Positions 1-6,477 of a stretch of DNA of 10,721 bases are shown here, piece by piece. This stretch comes from an uncultured Bacteroidales bacterium (lineage in GTDB: Bacteria > Bacteroidota > Bacteroidia > Bacteroidales > UBA932). Each line of letters starts with the position of its first letter. The stretch's first letter is position 1. The notes below the pieces were generated by a model, which searched no databases, was not told the origin of the DNA, and saw only the letters and a program-made list of their open reading frames with translations. The DNA is taken from NCBI GenBank assembly GCA_937899055.1, contig CALBPX010000059.1, positions 1 through 10,721 of the forward strand, in the 5' to 3' direction. The translations under genes and the position numbers were made by a program.

Positions 1-58
1 TTTTGGTTTGCTGCTTGTCTTCAATGTTTCAATGAACAGTTCCGCTTTCAGCGAAACG
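1..58 (-). other. 5' leader of a strongly transcribed unit left of the window, probably an rRNA operon
   Basis: This stretch lies just downstream of promoter P1 on the minus strand. Read leftwards it contains TGTTCATTGAAA (27-38 on the plus strand), which resembles the boxA antitermination element in bacterial rRNA leaders. Before it is a 7-bp stem with a GAA loop and one G-T pair (40-56). No start codon followed by a convincing reading frame is seen. The rRNA assignment is inferred from the paired strong promoters and the boxA-like element. The 16S gene itself would lie outside the window. Confidence 0.5.
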
Positions 59-63
59 GGCTG

Positions 64-94
64 CAAAGGTAGAAACTTTTTTGTTCCGTCCAAA
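64..94 (-). promoter_or_regulatory. Promoter P1, Bacteroidota consensus, leftward
   Basis: On the minus strand TTTG (91-94) is followed by a 19-bp spacer and TACCTTTG (64-71). This is a perfect match to the phylum's primary sigma-factor consensus of a -33 TTTG and a -7 TAnnTTTG. Transcription should start at about 57-59 and run out of the left edge. The upstream side (95-130) is very AT-rich, like an UP element. Confidence 0.8.
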
Positions 95-96
95 TA

Positions 97-121
97 TTTT
101 TTCAACTTTTTTTTGAAAAAA
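97..121. repeat. AT-rich inverted repeat upstream of P1
   Basis: TTTTTTCAA (97-105) and its exact complement TTGAAAAAA (113-121) form 9-bp arms around a 7-nt spacer. It lies immediately upstream of the P1 -33 box, where an UP element or curved DNA would be expected. A terminator role is unlikely because the stem has no GC. Confidence 0.4.
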
Positions 122-152
122 TTTTCAGCCCCCTTTTTTGCTCCGGAAACCG

Positions 153-194
153 GTTGTTACCCCTCCGGCGCGAAAGGGCTGCAAAGGTAACAAC
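153..194. repeat. 9-bp dyad overlapping the P2 -7 box
   Basis: GTTGTTACC (153-161) is repeated in perfect inverted form as GGTAACAAC (186-194), with 24 nt between. The right arm overlaps the P2 -7 element (182-189). Transcription from P2 should start at about 175, so the right arm is not in the RNA. If the dyad works, it would do so as a DNA site. Two 9-mers matching by chance is possible. Confidence 0.3.
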
Positions 195-212
195 TTTTTC
201 AATATCTCCAAA
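182..212 (-). promoter_or_regulatory. Promoter P2, Bacteroidota consensus, leftward
   Basis: On the minus strand TTTG (209-212), a 19-bp spacer and TACCTTTG (182-189) give a second perfect consensus promoter, 118 bp upstream of P1 and pointing the same way. The flank after the -7 box (TACCTTTGCAGCCC) is identical in both copies, so they look duplicated. Paired strong promoters are typical of stable-RNA operons. Confidence 0.8.
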
Positions 213-220
213 AAAATATC

Positions 221-255
221 AAAAAAAAACGGCCCCATAATTTCTCATGAGGCCG
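221..255 (-). terminator. Rho-independent terminator of mscL
   Basis: On the minus strand, 26 nt after the mscL stop codon, CGGCCTCAT pairs with ATGGGGCCG (arms 247-255 and 230-238) to form a 9-bp GC-rich stem with one G-T pair and an 8-nt loop. Nine T residues follow (221-229). The T-tract ends 8 bp before the P2 -33 box, so mscL transcription is stopped just before the strong promoters begin. Confidence 0.85.
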
Positions 256-281
256 CTATACCTTTATATGTAAAACAAAGG

Positions 282-707
282 CTATTTCTTCTCTTTGAGA
301 AGGTCTCTGATTTCGGTCAGCAGCTTTTCTTCTGCAGATGGTTCTGCCGGAGCTGCAGGAGCCTCTTCCTTCTTTTTCTTGAACTTGTTTATACCCCTTA
401 TAACCAAGAAGATAGAGAAGGTAATAATCAAGAACGAAACAATTGCATTGATAAACTGGCCGTACTTGAACATAACTGCCGGCTTAACTATTTCACCGGC
501 CTCATCCAATACGGCTTCTTTGAGCGTAACTGCAAGGTTAGCAAAATCTGCCCCGCCGATCAGCACTCCTATGCACGGCATAATCAGATCGTTCACAAGA
601 GAATTGACTATGGCTCCAAAAGCCGCACCAATTACAACGGCAACCGCCATGTCAACGGCATTGCCCTTTACTGCAAATTCCTTGAATTCTTTTAGTAGTT
701 TTCCCAT
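282..707 (-). CDS. mscL: Large-conductance mechanosensitive channel MscL
   Basis: This 141-residue inner-membrane channel opens under high membrane tension and releases solutes during osmotic downshock; MscL works as a homopentamer. The N-terminal amphipathic helix (MGKLLKEFKEFAVKGN) leads into TM1 at about 15-43, with the family pattern GNAVDMAVAVVIGAAFGAIV. A periplasmic loop of about 30 residues and TM2 (about 76-105) follow. The charged cytoplasmic C-terminal helix (EEKLLTEIRDLLKEKK) is joined by an Ala/Pro-rich linker (114-124). Length is normal for the family. It starts 27 bp after the stop of the exported plug-like protein gene and shares no visible promoter of its own, so the two are probably co-transcribed. 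A strong terminator follows. Confidence 0.96.
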   Translation of the reverse strand: MGKLLKEFKEFAVKGNAVDMAVAVVIGAAFGAIVNSLVNDLIMPCIGVLIGGADFANLAVTLKEAVLDEAGEIVKPAVMFKYGQFINAIVSFLIITFSIFLVIRGINKFKKKKEEAPAAPAEPSAEEKLLTEIRDLLKEKK

Positions 708-734
708 AATATACTTGTTTTTAGTGATTTGTAT

Positions 735-1589
735 TTACTCAGCGATTAATGGGCTGCGCATCATCATGGTTTCAAAGTTCACACCGTACATCTCGTTTGC
801 CAGAGCCACGGCCTTTTCCATAGGACTGAAGATAGCCTGCTGAATGGTGAACTTGGGCTTAATTGCCACAATTACGAGCCCGTTGATACCTTTGTCGCCG
901 ATAATCTTCTGCGCATCCTCGGCACTGTACATTACTATCTCTCCCATGGTTTCCGGGCGGAAATCGTTGAAGCTCTTTACAAAGGCCTTGCGGTTGAGGG
1001 AGTCTATGGCCAGAATCGGCGTTGCCCTGTTGATATTCAAGTACTTGAACTGGCGGAACGATATGTCGTCTGTACCGTAATTATCCACAAGGGATGCAAC
1101 TTTTCCGGCCAGGACGTCCCCGTCTGCCATGTCTGAAAAGGCCATGCGGGTTACAAAGGCCTTGCGTGTAAGATTGTCGCCCTCCGGGCAGACCTGGCTG
1201 TTGTTGAAGGTTTCGCCAGGCTTTAAAGTCAAGGATATCAGCCCGTTCGGAAAAGACTTCTGGAGTTTCTTGCCCAGCATTTTACCCCTTAGGAACTGGA
1301 TGCTTGCAATGTTGTCTGCCTTGATATCGCTGAAGAAAACAACAATGGAGTCTCCCACCATATAGGTTGGCATCTTTATGCTGTCGCACTCCATAATTGC
1401 CGATATTGAAACCACTCCGTCAACTCCCGAAGAGTTGTTGTCATACCTCACACAAAGCACTCTTAATGAGTCTTTTACACCGCCCACAAACTGAGCCCTC
1501 AGCTCTCCCGCAAAAAGAAGAAGCACCAGAATGGCCACCAGAGAGCATATAGATTTTCTGTTCATTTTCCGCTTTTGAAATACCGTCAT
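735..1589 (-). CDS. Exported protein with two degenerate TonB-receptor-plug-like repeats
   Basis: I do not recognise a named family for this 284-residue protein. An ATG at 1565 gives a tidier signal peptide, so the true start is uncertain. A hydrophobic segment ends in an Ala-rich Sec signal site (ELRA|Q, cleavage near residue 32). Two segments resemble the short plug motif of Bacteroidota TonB-dependent receptors, in which a displayed strand is followed by 'IESIEVLKD...YG.RGANGVILITTK'. The first is about 74-123 (NIASIQFLRGK then FPNGLISLTLK). The second is about 190-244 (SAEDAQKIIG then DKGINGLVIVAIK). No beta-barrel follows, so it is not a receptor. It probably sits in the periplasm or at the outer membrane. 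mscL follows at 27 bp, suggesting an operon. Its existence as a gene is well supported; the plug relationship is inferred from motif pattern alone. Confidence 0.8.
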   Translation of the reverse strand: MTVFQKRKMNRKSICSLVAILVLLLFAGELRAQFVGGVKDSLRVLCVRYDNNSSGVDGVVSISAIMECDSIKMPTYMVGDSIVVFFSDIKADNIASIQFLRGKMLGKKLQKSFPNGLISLTLKPGETFNNSQVCPEGDNLTRKAFVTRMAFSDMADGDVLAGKVASLVDNYGTDDISFRQFKYLNINRATPILAIDSLNRKAFVKSFNDFRPETMGEIVMYSAEDAQKIIGDKGINGLVIVAIKPKFTIQQAIFSPMEKAVALANEMYGVNFETMMMRSPLIAE

Positions 1590-1627
1590 AATCTTTTCTG
1601 AAGATATCGCTGAAGGATACCTAAATA

Positions 1628-1635
1628 CAAATGTA
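1628..1635 (-). promoter_or_regulatory. -7 promoter box for the plug-like protein / mscL unit
   Basis: TACATTTG on the minus strand matches TAnnTTTG exactly and lies 39 bp upstream of the ATG at 1589 in the divergent intergenic region. A TTTG -33 element is not present at the usual spacing, so the promoter is probably of moderate strength. Confidence 0.5.
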
Positions 1636-1667
1636 GCAAATTATGGCCTTCCTCAGCGATTTTTTAG

Positions 1668-1675
1668 TAAATTCG
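1668..1675 (+). promoter_or_regulatory. Possible -7 box for the OPT transporter / pepT unit
   Basis: TAAATTCG differs from TAnnTTTG at one fixed position and lies 30 bp before the ATG at 1706. No good -33 TTTG is seen upstream. It is the best candidate in the divergent region and remains weak. Confidence 0.25.
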
Positions 1676-1705
1676 CTCTGCCGGAAATCAAAAACAATTA
1701 CATAT

Positions 1706-3676
1706 ATGTCAGACATCAAAAATCAGAAGAAGCCGGAATACAAACCGCTTCTCGATCCTCAGAAAAAACACAAGGAGGCTACGGCATACAGCGTTACCAT
1801 AGGTCTTTTGATGACCATAATCTTCTCTGCTGCTGCCGCTTACCTCGGCCTCAAAGTGGGCCAGGTGTTTGAGGCGGCCATACCTATAGCAATCATAGCC
1901 GTAGGTCTTTCAACGGCCCTCAAACGCAAGAATGCCCTGGGCGAAAACGTAATCATCCAGTCAATCGGAGCCTGCTCCGGAGGCATCGTAGCCGGAGCCA
2001 TATTTACGCTGCCGGCCCTGTACATCCTACAGGCCAAATATCCCCAGATCCAGGTAGATTTCATCAAGGTTTTCCTTTCCAGCCTTTTGGGCGGCGTCCT
2101 GGGTATCCTCTTCCTGATTCCTTTCCGCAAATACTTTGTAAAGGAAAAGGACGGAGACTATCCTTTCCCCGAAGCCACGGCTACAACTCAGGTCATCAAG
2201 AGCGGTGAAGGCGACAGCGGCGGAGCCAAACTGCTGCTTATCAGCGGTCTGATTGGAGGACTTTACGACTTCATAGTATCGTCGTTCGGATGGTGGAGCG
2301 AAACCATCTACACCACGGCCACACACTGGGGGCAGGTAATAGCCGACAAGGCCAAGCTCATGGTCAAGTTCAACATAGGAGCTGCGGTCATGGGCCTGGG
2401 CTACATTATAGGACTCAAGTATGCGTTCATAATCTGCTGCGGCTCAATGCTTGTGTGGTTTATCATCATACCGCTTATGAGCTGGCTTTGCGGGCCAGAC
2501 ACCGTTACCTTCCTGGGGACGACCTTTGACGGAGTTGCCAACATGGGTCCCGAACTGATATTCAAGACCTATGCAAGACAGATAGGTATCGGAGGCATAG
2601 CCGTTGCCGGCATCATCGGAATCATCAAATCTTCCGGCGTCATAAAGTCTGCTTTTGGGCTGGCTACCAAGAGCTTCAGCAAGAAAGGCGGCCCTCAGGC
2701 GGAGGAAGTCAGAACCCAGAGAGACCTAAGCATGAAGATCATAGCCTGGGGTGTAATTCTGGCCCTTGCAGCCACATTCATATTCTTCTACTTTGGAGTT
2801 ATTCCAGATGGCAATAAGCTTCTACTGGCCGTAGTAGCCCTCCTGATAGTGGCCATCATAGCCTTCCTGTTCACCACTGTAGCCGCCAACGCCATAGCCA
2901 TAGTGGGCAGCAATCCGGTAAGCGGAATGACATTGATGACCTTGATTCTGGGTTCTGTGGTACTGGTAGCCTGCGGCCTGAACGGTGTTCCGGGTATGGT
3001 GGCCTCTCTCATCATAGGCGGCGTTGTATGCACGGCTCTCTCGGTTGCCGGCAGCTTCATCACAGACCTGAAAATAGGATATTGGATAGGCAGTACACCC
3101 AAGGTCCAGGAAAGCTGGAAGTTCATAGGAACCTTGGTTGCAGCCGCAACCGTAGGCGGAGTGATGATAGTGCTGAACAAGACCTACGGATTTACCGGAG
3201 AAGAAGCCCTAGTAGCCCCGCAGGCCAACGCCATGGCTGCCGTTATTGAGCCTTTGATGAGCGGTCAGGGAGCTCCTTGGGTACTGTACGGCATAGGTGC
3301 AGTCATTGCCCTTATACTCAACTTCTGCAAGGTTCCGGCCCTGGCATTTGCACTCGGAATGTTCATACCAATAGACCTCAACCTGCCCCTGCTTGCAGGC
3401 GGAGCAATTGCCTGGTATGTAAGCACCAGAAGCAAAGACAAGGCACTCAACGAAGCCCGCTTGAACAAAGGTACCCTGCTTGCCAGCGGATTCATAGCCG
3501 GCGGCGCCCTTATGGGAGTGGTTTCCGCAATCCTCAAGTTTGCAGGCAAGGACTTCTTTGCCAAAGAATGGGCAGAAAGCGGCAGCGCACAGGCAGTGGC
3601 AATAGTTGCATACATTGCGGTGGCCGCATTCCTGCTGATTTCATCGCTGAGAGCAAAAACACCCAACAAACAATAG
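1706..3676 (+). CDS. OPT-family oligopeptide transporter
   Basis: This 656-residue polytopic membrane protein belongs to the prokaryotic branch of the oligopeptide transporter (OPT) family, whose members import small peptides or metal-ligand complexes with the proton gradient. After a charged cytosolic N-terminus come many hydrophobic helices. Family signatures include AAAAYLGLKVGQVFEAAIP (42-60), the ENVIIQSIGACSGGIVAGAIF segment (80-100) and the conserved cytosolic-loop motif YPFPEATATTQVIKSGE (152-168). The reading frame extends upstream to an ATG at 1643, but that would place the start inside the probable promoter region, so the ATG at 1706 followed by a typical soluble N-terminus is chosen. 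pepT follows 102 bp downstream on the same strand. This pairing favours peptides as substrate, although the exact substrate cannot be read from sequence. Confidence 0.92.
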   Translation: MSDIKNQKKPEYKPLLDPQKKHKEATAYSVTIGLLMTIIFSAAAAYLGLKVGQVFEAAIPIAIIAVGLSTALKRKNALGENVIIQSIGACSGGIVAGAIFTLPALYILQAKYPQIQVDFIKVFLSSLLGGVLGILFLIPFRKYFVKEKDGDYPFPEATATTQVIKSGEGDSGGAKLLLISGLIGGLYDFIVSSFGWWSETIYTTATHWGQVIADKAKLMVKFNIGAAVMGLGYIIGLKYAFIICCGSMLVWFIIIPLMSWLCGPDTVTFLGTTFDGVANMGPELIFKTYARQIGIGGIAVAGIIGIIKSSGVIKSAFGLATKSFSKKGGPQAEEVRTQRDLSMKIIAWGVILALAATFIFFYFGVIPDGNKLLLAVVALLIVAIIAFLFTTVAANAIAIVGSNPVSGMTLMTLILGSVVLVACGLNGVPGMVASLIIGGVVCTALSVAGSFITDLKIGYWIGSTPKVQESWKFIGTLVAAATVGGVMIVLNKTYGFTGEEALVAPQANAMAAVIEPLMSGQGAPWVLYGIGAVIALILNFCKVPALAFALGMFIPIDLNLPLLAGGAIAWYVSTRSKDKALNEARLNKGTLLASGFIAGGALMGVVSAILKFAGKDFFAKEWAESGSAQAVAIVAYIAVAAFLLISSLRAKTPNKQ

Positions 3677-3719
3677 CCCTGCAACGCAAATCAACAAGCA
3701 ATGGCCCTGCAACGCAAAT
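3664..3719 (+). repeat. 28-bp tandem duplication across the OPT stop codon
   Basis: Copy 1 (3664-3691) and copy 2 (3692-3719) are directly adjacent and match at 26 of 28 positions, both differences being A to G. Copy 1 contains the last codons and TAG stop of the transporter; the equivalent triplet in copy 2 is TGG. The second copy makes up the first part of the gap to pepT. It looks like a recent slippage duplication. Confidence 0.85.
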
Positions 3720-3778
3720 TGCTGATTATAAGTAAGATTACATGAACAACTAATACATAGACACTTATCTTGCAACTT

Positions 3779-5071
3779 ATGGAACCAGTACAAGACAAAT
3801 TTCTCAGATATGTAGGCGTCTGGACCACTTCAGACCCTGAATCAACCGAAGCTCCCTCCACAAAGAGGCAGTTCGACCTCATAAATATGCTCAGCGATGA
3901 GCTCAAGGCCATGGGCATCAGAACCAAGGTTTCCGCCAAGGGAGTACTCATGGCAACAATTCCGTCCAACCTTCCCAAGCCAGTCAAAACCAAGGCAGTG
4001 AATCTGAAGAATGCCAAGGCCGTCAGCCAGAAGTCATCGGTACCTGTCCAAAAGGCAGCAGATGCTCCGGTAATTGGCTTCATAGCTCATGTAGATACCG
4101 CTCCTGACGCTTCCGGAAAAGACATCAAGCCGCAGATCATCCCCAACTACAACGGAAAGGACATAGTTCTGAACAAGGCTAAGAAAGTCAGGATATCCAC
4201 GGCTCTGTTCCCGGAACTCAAAGATTACAAGGGCCAGACCCTGATTACCACGGACGGAACCACCCTGCTGGGAGCCGACGATAAGGCCGGCGTTGCGGAA
4301 ATCATGTGCGCCGCCGAGTATATGAAAGAACATCCTGAGTTCAAGCATGGTACAATCAAGATAGCCTTTACGCCGGATGAGGAAGTTGGCCGCGGAGTAG
4401 AAAACTTTTCCGTAAAGGACTTTGGGGCAGACTTTGCCTACACCATGGACGGCGGGGCCGTAGGCGAACTGGAGTTCGAGAACTTCAACGCCGCATCGGC
4501 CAAGGTGGAAATCCAGGGCTGCAACATTCACCCCGGCTATGCCAAGGATAAGATGGTGAACGCAATAATTGTTGCAAACGAAATACTCGCCCTGCTGCCT
4601 CCTAAGGAAAGGCCGGAACACACCTCCAAATACCAGGGATTCTTCCATGTAACCAACTTCAGCGGAAGCGTAGAAAACGCATCGGTGAACATAATCATTA
4701 GAGACCACGACACCGCAAAGTTCAATGCCAGAAAGAAACTGTTCACCACCATCCAGAACAAGATGGACCGCAAGTACGGAAAGGGCGTTGTTAAGATTAC
4801 CGTCAAAGACCAGTACTACAACATGCGCAAGATTGTTGAGCCTAAGTACTTTGTAGTCCAAAGGGCCATAGATGCCATGAAGAAGGCCGGAGTAAAGCCC
4901 AAGATCCAGCCCATCCGGGGAGGTACTGACGGAGCCATGCTCTCCTTCAGAGGCCTGCCCTGCCCCAACATCTTTGCCGGCGGCCTCAACTTCCATGGCA
5001 AACTGGAATATGTTCCTATAGAAAGCATGGAAAAGGCTGTTCAAGTAATCCTGAACATAGCCCAGGCATAA
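3779..5071 (+). CDS. pepT: Peptidase T (tripeptide aminopeptidase, M20B)
   Basis: PepT is a cytosolic dinuclear zinc aminopeptidase that removes the N-terminal residue from tripeptides. The whole metal site is visible in this 430-residue protein: HVDT (His104, Asp106), GADDKAG (Asp167/168), PDEEVGRG (Glu201/202), YTMDGG (Asp224) and NFHGK (His406). The substrate-binding segments ELEFENFNAAS, HPG and PIRGGTDGAMLSF are also present. The ATG at 3779 gives the usual start (MEPVQDKFLRYV); a TTG three codons earlier is less likely. It is longer than the roughly 408-residue E. coli enzyme because of an insertion of about 27 Lys/Pro/Val-rich residues at 65-98, between ATIPSN and the HVDT strand. It follows the OPT transporter on the same strand, with no strong promoter in the gap, so co-transcription for peptide use is plausible. 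Confidence 0.95.
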   Translation: MEPVQDKFLRYVGVWTTSDPESTEAPSTKRQFDLINMLSDELKAMGIRTKVSAKGVLMATIPSNLPKPVKTKAVNLKNAKAVSQKSSVPVQKAADAPVIGFIAHVDTAPDASGKDIKPQIIPNYNGKDIVLNKAKKVRISTALFPELKDYKGQTLITTDGTTLLGADDKAGVAEIMCAAEYMKEHPEFKHGTIKIAFTPDEEVGRGVENFSVKDFGADFAYTMDGGAVGELEFENFNAASAKVEIQGCNIHPGYAKDKMVNAIIVANEILALLPPKERPEHTSKYQGFFHVTNFSGSVENASVNIIIRDHDTAKFNARKKLFTTIQNKMDRKYGKGVVKITVKDQYYNMRKIVEPKYFVVQRAIDAMKKAGVKPKIQPIRGGTDGAMLSFRGLPCPNIFAGGLNFHGKLEYVPIESMEKAVQVILNIAQA

Positions 5072-5102
5072 AAAAAAGGAGCCGCCCGGCTCCTTTTTTT
5101 TT
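5070..5102. terminator. Bidirectional terminator between convergent genes
   Basis: GGAGCC (5078-5083) and GGCTCC (5088-5093) form a perfect GC-rich stem with the loop GCCC, flanked by a run of A on the left (5070-5077) and T on the right (5094-5102). It works in both directions: it ends pepT, whose stop codon runs into the A-tract, and the convergent exported-protein gene that stops at 5117. Confidence 0.92.
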
Positions 5103-5116
5103 ACTGTGTAACAGAC

Positions 5117-6355
5117 TTATCTGTAATAGATTCCCACGGCGCGGAAGTACCAGCTGTTGGCGTTTGAGTAAACATACTCAAATATGGAGTTACCAACCAC
5201 ATAGTAAGCTCTTCCGTTATAGACTATCTCTTCGTAGTCGCTGGGCATGTCGTAGAGGATTGCTCCGTCCGGTGCATCAACTACCTTGAACTCGTAGCTG
5301 TTGACCTGAACATAGAAGTTTGCGTATGAGTCCACGTAGTAGTCTCTTGCAAAGCCGGATGAATAGGTCTCAAAATCTACGGGGTAGAGGCTTGATGAGA
5401 TGTAGGAGATGGGGATTCTGGTTCCAACCGGAGGCCTGTGGACATTGTAATATCCGTAGGCGTGCCAGTACCAGACGCCATCCCAGAAGTACATGCTCAT
5501 TCCGTTTATCCTGTAACGGTAGTAGTTACGGGGACGTGCGGAGAACCTGTATCCAAAGTCAAAGTATATGTTGATAGGAGACGGACGGTGAATCAGACGG
5601 CCGTCGCGGAAAGGATTGTAGCCCAAATGACGGTTCGGGTTGCTCCTGTCGTATTTCGGAGCCGGCGGGAGCTTGGTTGCGGCATCGCCGCCACGGCCGG
5701 CGTAATACGTAGGACGGGGACCGTTGTTGTTGGGCTTGTTATTGTCCGGCTTGTTGTTGAGGTTGTTGTTAGGCCTGTTATTGTCTGGCTTGTTGTTGAC
5801 GTTGTTGTTAGGCCTGTTATTGTCTGGCTTGTTGTTGACGTTGTTGTTAGGCCTGTTATTGTTGTTGTCTGGCTTGTTGTTGACGTTGTTGTTAGGCTTG
5901 TTATTGTTGTTATTATTGTTGTTTACGTTGGGCTTGTTATTATTGTCTTTGTTGCTGCCGCCTACGCCTGGGTTTGTACGCACATTCCCGAGGTGGTCGT
6001 TATAGTTTCTGCCGGTATTTACGCCGGAAGTAGAGTTCCCGCGGCTCTGAGTTGCCTCACGGCCTTTGTTGCCGCTGCCGTTGCTGCCGTTGCTGCCGCT
6101 GCCGTTGTTACGGTTCTGCGGTACAACCTTGTTGCGGTCGGGAGTTGCAGTAGTGGCTTTCTGCGGAGTTGCATTACCCTGCTTGGGGGTAGTGCGGTTC
6201 TGCGGAGTTACCGTACTGTGGTTTGAAGAGCTACTGTTGCCACCGGAGTTGGGCCTCCTGCTGGAAGACTGTGCTGAGGCGGTTGAAGAAACCGATACAG
6301 TCAGCACTGCTGCAAGTATTGCAGTCAAAGCAGTGAAGATGGTGTTGGTTTTCAT
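5117..6355 (-). CDS. Exported Asn-rich repeat protein with DUF6515-like C-terminal domain
   Basis: This 412-residue protein has a clear Sec signal peptide (MKTNTIFTALTAILAAVLTV, cleavage at ASA|QS after residue 28). A Ser/Thr/Asn/Gln-rich low-complexity region follows to about 136, then an Asn-rich repeat tract at 137-211 built on NNRPNNNVNNKPD. The C-terminal domain, about 215-412, is rich in Tyr and aromatic residues. Its segments HRPPVGTRI (306-314), VVDAPDGAILYDMPSDYEE and YNGRAYYVVGNSIFEYV (about 358-395) resemble DUF6515 proteins of Bacteroidota. No catalytic residues are recognised. It is probably periplasmic or surface-attached, with the Asn-rich tract as a flexible spacer. It stands alone, 122 bp after the namZ-like gene, and ends at a shared terminator. 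The function is unknown and the DUF6515 call is from memory of the pattern. Confidence 0.85.
   Translation of the reverse strand: MKTNTIFTALTAILAAVLTVSVSSTASAQSSSRRPNSGGNSSSSNHSTVTPQNRTTPKQGNATPQKATTATPDRNKVVPQNRNNGSGSNGSNGSGNKGREATQSRGNSTSGVNTGRNYNDHLGNVRTNPGVGGSNKDNNNKPNVNNNNNNNNKPNNNVNNKPDNNNNRPNNNVNNKPDNNRPNNNVNNKPDNNRPNNNLNNKPDNNKPNNNGPRPTYYAGRGGDAATKLPPAPKYDRSNPNRHLGYNPFRDGRLIHRPSPINIYFDFGYRFSARPRNYYRYRINGMSMYFWDGVWYWHAYGYYNVHRPPVGTRIPISYISSSLYPVDFETYSSGFARDYYVDSYANFYVQVNSYEFKVVDAPDGAILYDMPSDYEEIVYNGRAYYVVGNSIFEYVYSNANSWYFRAVGIYYR
5730..5948 (-). repeat. In-frame 39-bp tandem repeats coding an Asn-rich tract
   Basis: Units begin at 5748 (39 bp) and 5787 (39 bp), then 5826, which is 45 bp because of a 6-bp insertion adding two Asn codons. 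A degenerate tract continues to about 5948. Each full unit encodes 13 residues (DNNRPNNNVNNKP). Units differ by single substitutions (Val/Leu, Arg/Lys) and always keep the frame, so the array can change length by slippage without breaking the gene. Confidence 0.85.
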
Positions 6356-6421
6356 AGCTTTTTGGTTTAAGAGGTTAAACTTTATATTTCAATTGTGCAA
6401 ACATCTTGCCAAAAACGGAAA

Positions 6422-6457
6422 GCGGAGTGCATAGCTCTGAAAATAAGCGCACTCCAC
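6422..6457 (-). terminator. Hairpin after the namZ-like gene, possible terminator
   Basis: On the minus strand, 20 bp after the stop codon, arms at 6449-6457 and 6422-6430 form a 9-bp stem (core GGAGTGC/GCACTCC, one G-T pair) with an 18-nt loop. What follows is TTTCCGTTTTT, not a clean T-run, so termination may be partial. It lies in the leader of the downstream exported-protein gene. Confidence 0.5.
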
Positions 6458-6477
6458 AACCGTTACATATAATTCTG

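Noticed and set aside
138..843. Plus-strand open frames of 185 and 182 residues
   Set aside because: They run antisense to mscL, and the first also crosses the leftward promoter P2 and the terminator.
1643..1705. Upstream ATG extending the OPT transporter by 21 residues
   Set aside because: The extension would start inside the divergent promoter region and adds residues unlike the family N-terminus; the ATG at 1706 fits better.
3742..3753. ATGAACAACTAA as a tiny leader peptide before pepT
   Set aside because: Three codons with no regulatory structure around them; easily chance.
4034..5044. Long minus-strand open frame of 336 residues opposite pepT
   Set aside because: It lies fully antisense to a gene with every PepT catalytic motif, and its translation shows no family pattern or plausible fold.
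5438..6226. Plus-strand open frame of 262 residues rich in Val and Leu repeats
   Set aside because: It is the antisense reading of the Asn-rich repeats (AAC read as GTT); the apparent hydrophobic repeats are an artefact.
6398..6405. GATGTTTG on the minus strand as a -7 box for the DUF6515-like gene
   Set aside because: It misses the key first T and has no TTTG at the right upstream distance.
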